Below, piece by piece: positions 18,705 to 26,358 of a stretch of DNA of 64,000 nucleotides. The translations under genes and the position numbers were made by a program. Each line of letters starts with the position of its first letter. Positions within the stretch are counted from its first letter, which is position 1. Source of the DNA: JAWKRB01 sp041389885 (GTDB taxonomy: Bacteria; Myxococcota_A; Polyangia; Polyangiales; Ga0077539). The stretch is from assembly GCA_041389885.1 (NCBI GenBank), contig JAWKRB010000005.1:434001-498000 (forward strand), written 5' to 3'. The notes under the pieces are model-generated. The model was given only the letters and a program-made list of their open reading frames with translations. It did not search any database and was not told the origin of the DNA.

Positions 18705-20036
18705 CTACCCGTGCGCCGGGACGCCGGCGCGGGCCGCGACCTTGAGCGCGTGGCCGCGCGCGCTCGCGAGCACGCGCGGGGCGTCGAGGGTGGTGAGCTC
18801 GCCGTCGCGCAGCAGCGCGCGCCCCTCGACGAACACGTGGCGCACGTCGCGGGACTGCGCCGCGTACACCACCCGCGAGAACACGTCGCCGCCGGGCTCG
18901 ACGTGCGCGCCGTCCAGGCGGATCACCGCGAGGTCCGCACGCTTGCCCACCTCGATGGATCCCACCAGGTCGTCGATGCCGAGGGCGCGCGCGCCGTCGA
19001 GGGTGGCCAGGCGCAGCACCCGGCGCGCGGGCAGCGCCGAGGTGTCGCCCAGGCGCTTGGCGAGGAGCGCGGCGCGGCGCATCTCGACCAGCGCGTCGAG
19101 GTTGTTGTTGCACGGCGCGCCGTCGGCGCCGAGGGCGACGGCCACGCCCGCCGAGAGCATCCGCGCGACCTTGGCGACCCCAGAGCCCAGCTTGAGGTTC
19201 GCGCTGGGGCAGTGGGTCACCCGGGTCCCGTCGGCGGCCATGCGCCTGCGCTGCGCGGGGGTGAGCTGCACGCCGTGGGCGATGACCACGTCGCGCCCCG
19301 CGAAGCCCCAGTCGCGCAGGGCGTCGACGTCGTCTCGGCCCAGCAGCGCGCGCACCGCGTCGCGCTCGCCGGCGTGCTCCGCGGCGTGGGTGTGCAGCAG
19401 CGCGCCGCGGGCCCGCGCGCGCTCGGCGCACTGGCGAAAGAGCCCCTCGGTGCACGACAGGATGAAGCGCGGCGCGTAGGCGTAGCGGAGCCTGCCCCCC
19501 TCGGCGCCGTGCCAGCGGTCGCACAGCGCGTCGGAGACCGAGAGCGACGACGCCGTCGACTCGCGGAGGCCCGGCCAGGTGTCGGGCGCGTCCATCATCG
19601 CCTTGCCCGAGAACGCGCGGATCCCGCTGTCTCGCAGGGCCTCGAACACGACGTCGTGGTGGCGCACGGTGCCCATGTCGAGCACGGTGGTGGTCCCGCC
19701 CTGGATGAGCTCGCAGAGCCCGAGGTCGGCGCTGGCGCGGAGCGACTCGGCGTCGTGCGCGGCCTCGAGGGGCCAGATGCGGTCGCGGAGCCAGGGCAGC
19801 AGCGGGAGGTCGTCGGCCATGCCGCGAAAGAGCGTCTGGCACAGGTGCACGTGGGCCTGCACGAAGCCTGGGATCACCGCGCAGCCGCGGGCGTCGACCA
19901 CGCGGGTGAGGCGGGCGGCGGCGGGGGGCGCGCCCACGGCGATGATGCGGCCCTCGCGCACGAGCACGTCGCCCTGCACCACGCGGTCGTCGGGGTCGAA
20001 GGTGACCACGGTGCCGCCCCGGAGGAGGAGGTCCAT
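18705..20036 (-). CDS. amidohydrolase, SAH/5'-deoxyadenosine deaminase-like
   Basis: The 443-residue cytoplasmic metal-dependent hydrolase belongs to the TrzN/SsnA/MtaD branch of the amidohydrolase superfamily. The TIM-barrel metal ligands are visible: HVHLCQT after PGFVQ, HTHAAEHAGE, the His of VVIAHGVQLTP, and the Asp of LGADGAPCNNNLD. The flanking beta-sandwich (MDLLLRGGTVVTFDPDDRVV and GKRADLAVIRLDG) is complete. Relatives deaminate S-adenosylhomocysteine, 5'-methylthioadenosine, 5'-deoxyadenosine, guanine or s-triazines; nothing visible decides between them. It is the first gene of the minus-strand run and faces the lipoprotein at 20119 across 82 nt. Confidence 0.85.
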   Translation of the reverse strand: MDLLLRGGTVVTFDPDDRVVQGDVLVREGRIIAVGAPPAAARLTRVVDARGCAVIPGFVQAHVHLCQTLFRGMADDLPLLPWLRDRIWPLEAAHDAESLRASADLGLCELIQGGTTTVLDMGTVRHHDVVFEALRDSGIRAFSGKAMMDAPDTWPGLRESTASSLSVSDALCDRWHGAEGGRLRYAYAPRFILSCTEGLFRQCAERARARGALLHTHAAEHAGERDAVRALLGRDDVDALRDWGFAGRDVVIAHGVQLTPAQRRRMAADGTRVTHCPSANLKLGSGVAKVARMLSAGVAVALGADGAPCNNNLDALVEMRRAALLAKRLGDTSALPARRVLRLATLDGARALGIDDLVGSIEVGKRADLAVIRLDGAHVEPGGDVFSRVVYAAQSRDVRHVFVEGRALLRDGELTTLDAPRVLASARGHALKVAARAGVPAHG

Positions 20037-20118
20037 CCGGGCATCATCGCCGAGGCGGGGGCGCGGAGGGAAGCGTCGCTGGACGGAGCCCGTGACTCGG
20101 CGGTAGGAAGAGAGGTTT

Positions 20119-21966
20119 ATGCGAACGCGCGGGATTCATCTCTTGCTTGGCGCGGCCGTCGCGCTGCTCTCCTGCAGCACCAACCTGCCCACCACCGATT
20201 TCGTCGAGGCCGACGGCGGCGGCGGCGGCGGTGGGGGCGGGACCGACGCGGGCGCGACCCCGGTGTGCCGCCCGGGGACCTTCTACTGCGAGGGCAGCGT
20301 GCGCTACCAGTGCACGGCCCAGGGCGAGATCGTGAACCGCGTGGGGTGCTCGGGCGACGCGCCGATGTGCATCTCGGGCGTGGGGTGCCGGGCCTGCGTG
20401 CCCTCGTCGATCCGCTGCGACCCGTCGATGCCGAGCCGCACGCAGACCTGCCGCGGCGACGGCTCGGGGTGGGAGACGGGCACGACCTGCAACGTCGCCA
20501 ACGGCTCGATGTGCGTGTCGGGGGTGTGCGTCGACCGCTGCTCCGAGAGCGCGACGGGGCGCTCGTACCTGGGATGCGACTACTGGCCCACGGTCACGGC
20601 CAACAGCCAGCTCGACCCGAACTTCGAGTTCGCCATCGTGCTCTCGAACCCGCAGACCTACGAGGTGCGCGCGACCATCACCGGCGGCGCGCTGACCAGC
20701 CCGCGGCAGGTGACCCTCGCGCCCGGCGCGATCCAGACCGTGTCGCTCCCGTGGGTGCAGGAGCTGGTGTCGTTCCTCCCGAGCTTTCCAGGCTGCCGCG
20801 GCGGCTCCGACCTCAATTGCCGCACCTCGCGCATGCCCGCCCGCTCGACCTTTCGGCGCAACGGCGCCTACCACGTGAACACCAACGGCCCCGTCGCCGC
20901 GTACCAGTTCAACCCCCTGAACTTCAGCCGCCCGGGCGGGTACTACTCGTTCACCAACGACGCCTCGCTGCTGCTCCCGCAGGGCGTGATGCGCAACCGC
21001 TACCTCGTCTCGACCTGGCCCAATTGGGTCATCCGCAACGGCGCGCAGACCCTGGTGGCGGGGGGCTTCATCACCATCGTCGGCGTCGCCGGCGAGAGCA
21101 CCACGGTGACGGTGCGCCCGACCGCGGCGGTGAGCGCGGGGCCTGGCGTGCCGGCCATTCCTGCCGGGGGCACGCAGACCTTCTCGCTCCAGCCCGGCGA
21201 CGCGCTGCAGCTCCTGAGCGCCGACGACCGGGTCGACTCGCAGGGCCGCGGGCCCGACCTCACGGGCACCACCATCGAGTCGTCGCTGCCGGTGGCGGTG
21301 TTCGTCGGCCACGACTGCACCAACATCCCCGAGACCCGCGTGGCCTGCGACCACCTTGAGGAGCAGCTCTTTCCCAGCGAGACCTGGGGGCGCGACTACT
21401 TCGTGAGCGCCCTGCGCGACCGCGGCGCGACCAACCCCTCGGTGGTGCGCGTGGTGTCTCAGGCCGACGGTAACCAGATCACCTTCGAGCCCCCGGAGAT
21501 CTACCCCGCGCAGACCCTCCGCGCGGGGCAGGTGCTCGAGTTCGCCACCAACCGGCACTTCCGGGTGAACGGCACGCAGGCCTTCCTCGCGTCGCAGTTC
21601 ATGATCGGCCAGGGCCCCGCCACCGCCGGCGCGCCGGGCGCGGGCGACCCCGCGATGGTGTTCGAGGTGCCGGTGCAGCAGTACCGCACGCAGTACGACT
21701 TCTACGTGCCCACCACGTACCCGCAGAACTTTCTCAACATCATGACCCCCACGGGCACGCAGCTCACCATGGACGACCAGCCCGTGCGCGGCAGCGTCGA
21801 GCAGGTGTCGGGCTACGACATCTACACGCTCCCGGTGCCCTCGGGCGCGCACCGCATCCGCTCGGCGAGCAACATGCCCTTCGGCATCAAGGTCTACGGC
21901 ATCGCCGAGTACACCTCGTACATGTACCCCGGCGGGCTCGACCTCCAGCTCATCACGCCGGGCTGA
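20119..21966 (+). CDS. IgGFc-binding-domain-like lipoprotein
   Basis: A 615-residue lipoprotein (signal ending AVALLSC, Cys19) with a run of nine Gly in the linker. Residues 55-150 are a Cys-rich segment (FYCEGSVRYQCTAQGEIVN, CVPSSIRCDPS, MCVSGVCVDRC). The remaining 450 residues are a beta-rich domain resembling the IgGFc-binding N-terminal domain of many myxobacterial surface proteins: GCDYWPTVTAN, FEFAIVLSNPQTYEVRATIT, VNTNGPVAAYQFNPLNF, VAVFVGHDCTNIPE, then VYGIAEYTSYMYPGGLDL near the end. Binding of IgG is not implied; the family name comes from distant mucin-type relatives. The start has a good SD (AGAGAGG). Probably a surface adhesin. Confidence 0.8.
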   Translation: MRTRGIHLLLGAAVALLSCSTNLPTTDFVEADGGGGGGGGGTDAGATPVCRPGTFYCEGSVRYQCTAQGEIVNRVGCSGDAPMCISGVGCRACVPSSIRCDPSMPSRTQTCRGDGSGWETGTTCNVANGSMCVSGVCVDRCSESATGRSYLGCDYWPTVTANSQLDPNFEFAIVLSNPQTYEVRATITGGALTSPRQVTLAPGAIQTVSLPWVQELVSFLPSFPGCRGGSDLNCRTSRMPARSTFRRNGAYHVNTNGPVAAYQFNPLNFSRPGGYYSFTNDASLLLPQGVMRNRYLVSTWPNWVIRNGAQTLVAGGFITIVGVAGESTTVTVRPTAAVSAGPGVPAIPAGGTQTFSLQPGDALQLLSADDRVDSQGRGPDLTGTTIESSLPVAVFVGHDCTNIPETRVACDHLEEQLFPSETWGRDYFVSALRDRGATNPSVVRVVSQADGNQITFEPPEIYPAQTLRAGQVLEFATNRHFRVNGTQAFLASQFMIGQGPATAGAPGAGDPAMVFEVPVQQYRTQYDFYVPTTYPQNFLNIMTPTGTQLTMDDQPVRGSVEQVSGYDIYTLPVPSGAHRIRSASNMPFGIKVYGIAEYTSYMYPGGLDLQLITPG

Positions 21967-21967
21967 G

Positions 21968-22417
21968 ATGGCGAAGTCCGCGTCGGGCGGCGAGAACCGC
22001 CGCGGCAGCCCCGAGGCCGTCGAGAAGCGCACGGCCGCCCGCAAGCTCAACCGCCTGCTCACCGAGGGCAGCGAGGGGCTCGCGACGGGCGACGGGCGCA
22101 CCGCGCGGCGGCGCGCGAGGCTGCTGCGCGAGCTCGAGGAGGGCACGCGCAGCCCGCGCGACGGGCTCAAGCCCATCGAGCTGCTCCAGCGCGCCCACGA
22201 CCTCCTGGTGCTGGGCGAGACGGTGACCTCGCTGCGCAAGGTGATCCGGGTGCACCCCCGACCGCCCATCGACCCCGAGGAGGCGCGGGCGCTCCTCGCG
22301 CAGATCGACGCGGCCTACGGCTTTCGGCCGGAGGTGTACGAGTTCCTGGGGCTGCCCGACGAGGCGCTGCAGCGCACCAACGCGCCGCGCCGCCGGGGGC
22401 GCCCGGCGAAGGGCTGA
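21968..22417 (+). CDS. small basic protein, unknown function
   Basis: A 149-residue Arg/Lys/Ala-rich protein whose ATG lies 1 nt after the previous stop, so it is probably coupled to the IgGFc-like gene. The N-terminal half is highly basic (ENRRGSPEAVEKRTAARKLN, GRTARRRARLLRELEEG) with helical character. The C-terminal half carries PIELLQRAHDLLVLGETVTS and DPEEARALLAQIDAAYGFRP, and the very end is again basic (APRRRGRPAKG, AT-hook-like). No signal peptide. I do not recognise a family. The composition would fit nucleic-acid binding, but this is inference. Confidence 0.6.
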   Translation: MAKSASGGENRRGSPEAVEKRTAARKLNRLLTEGSEGLATGDGRTARRRARLLRELEEGTRSPRDGLKPIELLQRAHDLLVLGETVTSLRKVIRVHPRPPIDPEEARALLAQIDAAYGFRPEVYEFLGLPDEALQRTNAPRRRGRPAKG

Positions 22418-22426
22418 GGCGCTCGG

Positions 22427-22457
22427 TTGACACCCGCGTCGCCGATTCCGATATCCT
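22427..22457 (+). promoter_or_regulatory. possible sigma70-like promoter
   Basis: TTGACA at 22427-22432 is a perfect -35. The best -10 candidates are GATATC after 17 nt or TATCCT after 19 nt, neither strong. It lies in the 50-nt gap before the TTG start at 22468 and would serve the peptidase-like/propeller pair. Confidence 0.35.
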
Positions 22458-22467
22458 CCCGCGTCCG

Positions 22468-24282
22468 TTGAGAGTCCCCGCCGTCTCTGTCGTCGCCGTC
22501 GCCGTCGCCGCCGCCCTCGCGGGGTCGGGCGCGCTCCTCGCGCAGACCCGCGGCGCGCCGACCGGAGACATGTCCGTCGACGAGCTGCGCCCGGGCATGC
22601 GGGGCTACGGCCTCACGGTCTTTCGCGGCGTGCGCCCGGAGCGCTTCGACGTCGAGGTCATCGACGTGCTCCACCAGTTTCGCCCGGGGCAGGACCTCGT
22701 GCTCGTGCGCCCCTCGCACCCGCAGACCGACCACGCCGGCGTCGTCGGCGGCATGAGCGGCAGCCCGATCTACATCCATGACAGGCTGATTGGCGCGTAC
22801 GCCTACGGATGGGAATTCGGCCGCGACCCGGTGGCCGGCGTGACCCCCATCGCGACGATGCGCGCCGAGCTCCGGCGCCCGCGGCGCACGCCGCCGGGGC
22901 TCATCCCGGGGTGGGGCTCGCCCCTCGAGGTCGCGCCGCGGCAGGCCCGCTCGCCCCTCGCGAGGCTCTCCGATCTCGCTGCGGCGCAGAGGGATCCGGT
23001 GCTCACGCGCGCGGGCTCGCTGAGCCCGGTGTCGGCGCCGCTGTCGGTCTCGGGGGTGGGCGCCCGCGCGCTGCGCGCCCTCGACGCGGCCTTCGCGCCC
23101 TTCGGCATCGTGCCCGTGCAGGCGGGGGGCGCGGGCGGGGGAGCGCCCCCGGGGGACCTCCCCGCCCGGCTGGAGCCGGGGGGCGCGCTGGGCGTGCAGG
23201 TGATGGCGGGGGACATCTCGGGGGTGGTGACGGGCACCGTCACGGCGACGGGGAGCGACGGGGTGCTGGCCTTCGGTCACCCGATGATGGGCCTGGGGGA
23301 GACCCTGGTGCCCGCGGTGGCGTCGCGCATCCTGTGGATCCTCGCGAGCCAGCGGCGGTCGTTCAAGATCTCCGAGCCCGTGGCCCCGCGGGGCGCGCTG
23401 GTGCAGGACCGTCCGTCGTGCGTGGTGGTCGACGAGCGCGCGACGGCGCCCACGGTGCCCGTGCGCGTGCGCATCACGGGCGTCGACGGCGCCCCCGCGG
23501 GGGAGTGGAACGTGCGCGTCGCCGCGCACCGGGCCTTCGGCGCGCGCCTCGCGATGTCGGTGCTCGACACGGCGCTCGAGACCACCGCGGGCGACCTCGC
23601 CGAGGCGGCGTGGACCCTGCGTTCGACGGTGCACCTCCGGGGCCGCGCGCCGCTGTCGTTCACGCACGTGGGGTCGAGCGCCGACGGGGCGCGCTCGGTG
23701 ACGCCGGGCCTCGCGGGCGAGCTGGTGACCCGCGCGATGAACAACGCCTTCGCGGTGATCCCCGTCGACCGGGTGGAGTTCGACGTGGCGATGCGCTGGT
23801 CGCGCGAGGTGGCGTACATCCGCAGCGTGTCGGCGACGCGGGCCGAGGTCGACCCCGGCGGGGAGCTCGAGCTCCGCGTCGCGCTCGGCCGCTACGGCGA
23901 GGGCGAGGAGGTGCGGCGGGTGCGGGTGACCCTGCCCCGCGAGCTCGCGGGCCGCGAGGTCGAGGTCGAGGTGACGGGCGGCGCCGACGCGGTCCCCGAC
24001 CTGCCCGAGCCCGAGTCGGCCGACGACCTCGTGCGCAACCTCAGCACCGACATCCCCAACGACGCGATCGTGGTCGCCGTGCGCATGCCGGGGCAGGGCG
24101 TGACCCTCCGCGGGCGCGTGGTCCGCTCGCTCCCGGGCTCGGCCCTCGACGTGCTTCGCCCCGCGGTGAGCACCGAGAGCGGCGAGCCGATCTTGAATTG
24201 GCGCCGCACGGTGATCCCCGTGGGGCGCGTTGTGAACGGGCGCGACCACATCCGGGTGCGCGTTCGCGAGGTGCGTCTGTGA
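22468..24282 (+). CDS. SpoIVB S55-like peptidase-domain protein, exported
   Basis: A 604-residue protein with a TTG start and a signal peptide to about residue 26 (GSGALLAQ). The N-domain carries the S55-type signature: ELRPGMRGYGLTVFRGV, then GGMSGSPIYI with candidate Ser97, then AYAYGWEFGRDPVAGVTPIA. A second conserved block, GVLAFGHPMMGLGE, contains His271, a candidate catalytic His. Proteins of this type occur in non-sporulating bacteria and their substrates are unknown. Residues 330-600 are beta-rich and lack other recognised motifs. The stop overlaps the start of the next gene by 4 nt, arguing for translational coupling. Active peptidase status is inferred only. Confidence 0.75.
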   Translation: MRVPAVSVVAVAVAAALAGSGALLAQTRGAPTGDMSVDELRPGMRGYGLTVFRGVRPERFDVEVIDVLHQFRPGQDLVLVRPSHPQTDHAGVVGGMSGSPIYIHDRLIGAYAYGWEFGRDPVAGVTPIATMRAELRRPRRTPPGLIPGWGSPLEVAPRQARSPLARLSDLAAAQRDPVLTRAGSLSPVSAPLSVSGVGARALRALDAAFAPFGIVPVQAGGAGGGAPPGDLPARLEPGGALGVQVMAGDISGVVTGTVTATGSDGVLAFGHPMMGLGETLVPAVASRILWILASQRRSFKISEPVAPRGALVQDRPSCVVVDERATAPTVPVRVRITGVDGAPAGEWNVRVAAHRAFGARLAMSVLDTALETTAGDLAEAAWTLRSTVHLRGRAPLSFTHVGSSADGARSVTPGLAGELVTRAMNNAFAVIPVDRVEFDVAMRWSREVAYIRSVSATRAEVDPGGELELRVALGRYGEGEEVRRVRVTLPRELAGREVEVEVTGGADAVPDLPEPESADDLVRNLSTDIPNDAIVVAVRMPGQGVTLRGRVVRSLPGSALDVLRPAVSTESGEPILNWRRTVIPVGRVVNGRDHIRVRVREVRL

Positions 24283-26330
24283 CGATCCACCGTAGGCGCC
24301 TGGCGGCGCTGACCCTCTGCGGGCTGGGCCTGGGCCTGGGCTCCCTCGCGGTCACCCCCGCCCTGGCCGTGAACACCAGGACCTTCTCCCTCGACACCGC
24401 CGCCGAGCTCTCCGCGGGCGTGCTCGATCGCGTCTCGGTGAGCGCCGACGGCTCCGTGGTCCTCGGCGTCGAGACCGAGCGGTTGAGCGCGCCTGACGCC
24501 GTGGGGAGCGTGTGGGCGCTCCTCGACCTGGGCGACGAGGGCGTGCTCGCGGGCACCGGCGTCGACGGGCGGATCTACCGCGTGCGCGGCCGCGACGTGA
24601 CGCTCTACGCCGAGACCGGCGAGGTGGTGGTGACCTCCCTCGCGCGCGGCGCCGACGGGGCCGTGTACGCGGGCACGCTCCCCGAGGGGAAGGTGTTTCG
24701 CGTGCTCCCCCCTCGCGGCGCGACGCCGCAGGCGCCGACTCTCGTCGCCGCGCTGCCGGGCGCCGAGCACGTGTGGGCGCTCGCCTGGGACCCGACGCGC
24801 CGCGCGCTGCTCTGCGCCACGGGCCCCGAGGGCAAGCTCTTCGCGGTCGACCCCGCGGCCTCTGGGAGCAACGCCACGGTGCTCTTCGACGCCGAGCAGC
24901 CGCACCTCTACGCGATGGCGCTGCGGCCCGACGGCGAGATCGTGCTCGGCTCGGGGGGCGGCGCGGCGGTGCTCTACGGCGTGCGCGGCGCGGGGCAGGC
25001 GAGGGTGCTCGCGCGGCTCACCGGCGACGAGGTGAAGGGCGTGGCGGTGGCGGGCGACGCGCTCGTGGCGATCTCGAACGCGATCCCGACGCCGCCCGAC
25101 CCCCCGCGCCGCACCGTGGCGCAGTCGCGGCAGCCGACGCCGGGGGGGCCCACGGTGGCGCGTCCGCGGCCGGGGCACGGGTACCTCTGGAGGGTGCACG
25201 CGGGCGGCTTCGCCGAGCGCATCGCCGAGGACGCGCGCGCGCACTACACCGCCCTCGCGTGGGACGCGACGCGGCGCGAGGCGCTCGTGGGCAGCTCGGC
25301 CAACGGCCACGTGCTCGCCGTGGGAGAGGACCGCGGGCAGCGCGTGGCCTTCGACGTCGACGAGCGCAGCGTGACGGCCTTCGGGCGCGCCGGCGCGTCG
25401 CTGATCTTCGGCACCTCCGACAGCGGGGCGCTCTACCGCGCCCTCGCGGCGCGGCCGACCGCGGCGACGTGGCACAGCAAGGTCCTCGACGCGACGCTCC
25501 CATCTCGCTGGGGCGCAGTGCGATGGCGCGGCGCTGGGGCCCTCGACTGGGAGTCGCGCAGCGGCAACCACGACGAGCCCGACGCCACCTGGACCGCCTG
25601 GGAGGCCCTCGACGCCGACGGCGTGATCCGCTCCCCCGGCGGGCGCTACGTGCAGGTGCGCGCGCGCTTCTCGCGGGACCCGGCGACGGTGATCCGCTCG
25701 GTGACGGTGTACTACCTCCCCGAGAACCAGCGCGCGGTGCTCACCGAGGTCACCGCGGGGCGCCCCGAGGTCAAGGGTGACGCGCCGCAGCCGCGCACGA
25801 TCCGCGTGGCGTGGAAGGTCGACAACCCCGACAACGACGCGCTGCGCTACCGCCTGCGCTTTCGCGGCGACGCAGACCAGACCTGGCGCGGCCTCTTGCA
25901 GAACCAGGAGTGGCTCACGACCTCGCACTTCGAGTGGAGCACCGAGGCCATGCCCGAGGGGTGGTACCGCGTCGAGGTCGAGGCCTCGGACGAGGCCGCG
26001 AACCCCGACGAGCTCGTCGCGCGCGACCGGCGCGTGAGCGACCCGGTGCTGGTCGACACGACCCCGCCGGCGGTGACCCTGCGCGTGGCTTCGGGGCGGA
26101 TTCGGGGCGAGGCGACCGACGGCGCGAGCGCGGTGGTCGCGATGGAGCTCAGCGTCGACGGGGGCGAGTGGCGCCCGCTGCGCGCCTCGGACGGGGTCTT
26201 CGACGAGCGCGTCGAGGCGATCGACGTCGCGCTGCCGACCTCCCTCGCCTCGGGCGATCACAACGCCGCCCTGCGCGCCCGCGACGAGGCGGGCAACGTG
26301 GGGGTCGGCAGCGTGAGGGTGCGGAGGTGA
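24279..26330 (+). CDS. exported beta-propeller protein with C-terminal beta domain
   Basis: A 683-residue protein starting at GTG within the GTGA overlap. The signal peptide covers residues 1-31 (ends TPALAV). Residues 40-430 form propeller-type repeats (VWALLDLGDEGVLAGTGVDG, VYAGTLPEGKVFRVLP, VWALAWDPTRRALLCATGPE, YTALAWDATRREALVGSSAN). A Pro-rich insertion sits at about 270-310. Residues 440-683 hold beta-sandwich domains: WTAWEALDADGVIRSPGGRY looks like a carbohydrate- or cell-surface-binding module, followed by a FN3-like segment and a final Ig-like repeat (DGASAVVAMELSVDGGEW). Coupled to the S55-like gene, it may present or regulate that protein's substrates (inference). Confidence 0.7.
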   Translation: MTIHRRRLAALTLCGLGLGLGSLAVTPALAVNTRTFSLDTAAELSAGVLDRVSVSADGSVVLGVETERLSAPDAVGSVWALLDLGDEGVLAGTGVDGRIYRVRGRDVTLYAETGEVVVTSLARGADGAVYAGTLPEGKVFRVLPPRGATPQAPTLVAALPGAEHVWALAWDPTRRALLCATGPEGKLFAVDPAASGSNATVLFDAEQPHLYAMALRPDGEIVLGSGGGAAVLYGVRGAGQARVLARLTGDEVKGVAVAGDALVAISNAIPTPPDPPRRTVAQSRQPTPGGPTVARPRPGHGYLWRVHAGGFAERIAEDARAHYTALAWDATRREALVGSSANGHVLAVGEDRGQRVAFDVDERSVTAFGRAGASLIFGTSDSGALYRALAARPTAATWHSKVLDATLPSRWGAVRWRGAGALDWESRSGNHDEPDATWTAWEALDADGVIRSPGGRYVQVRARFSRDPATVIRSVTVYYLPENQRAVLTEVTAGRPEVKGDAPQPRTIRVAWKVDNPDNDALRYRLRFRGDADQTWRGLLQNQEWLTTSHFEWSTEAMPEGWYRVEVEASDEAANPDELVARDRRVSDPVLVDTTPPAVTLRVASGRIRGEATDGASAVVAMELSVDGGEWRPLRASDGVFDERVEAIDVALPTSLASGDHNAALRARDEAGNVGVGSVRVRR

Positions 26331-26358
26331 AGGGGCGCGGGGCGGCCCCCAGGGGGGG

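Noticed and set aside
20119..21966. True immunoglobulin binding by the IgGFc-like lipoprotein
   Set aside because: The family name derives from remote similarity to mucin-like vertebrate proteins; nothing in the sequence supports antibody binding in an environmental bacterium.
20044..22269. A 741-residue minus-strand frame opposite the IgGFc-like gene
   Set aside because: Ser/Arg then His/Val-rich shadow; the plus strand has SD, lipobox and domain motifs.
24279..26330. A second stand-alone start further upstream in the same frame
   Set aside because: The frame is open from 22809 but overlaps the S55-like gene and is Arg/Gly-rich there; a signal peptide begins exactly at GTG 24279.
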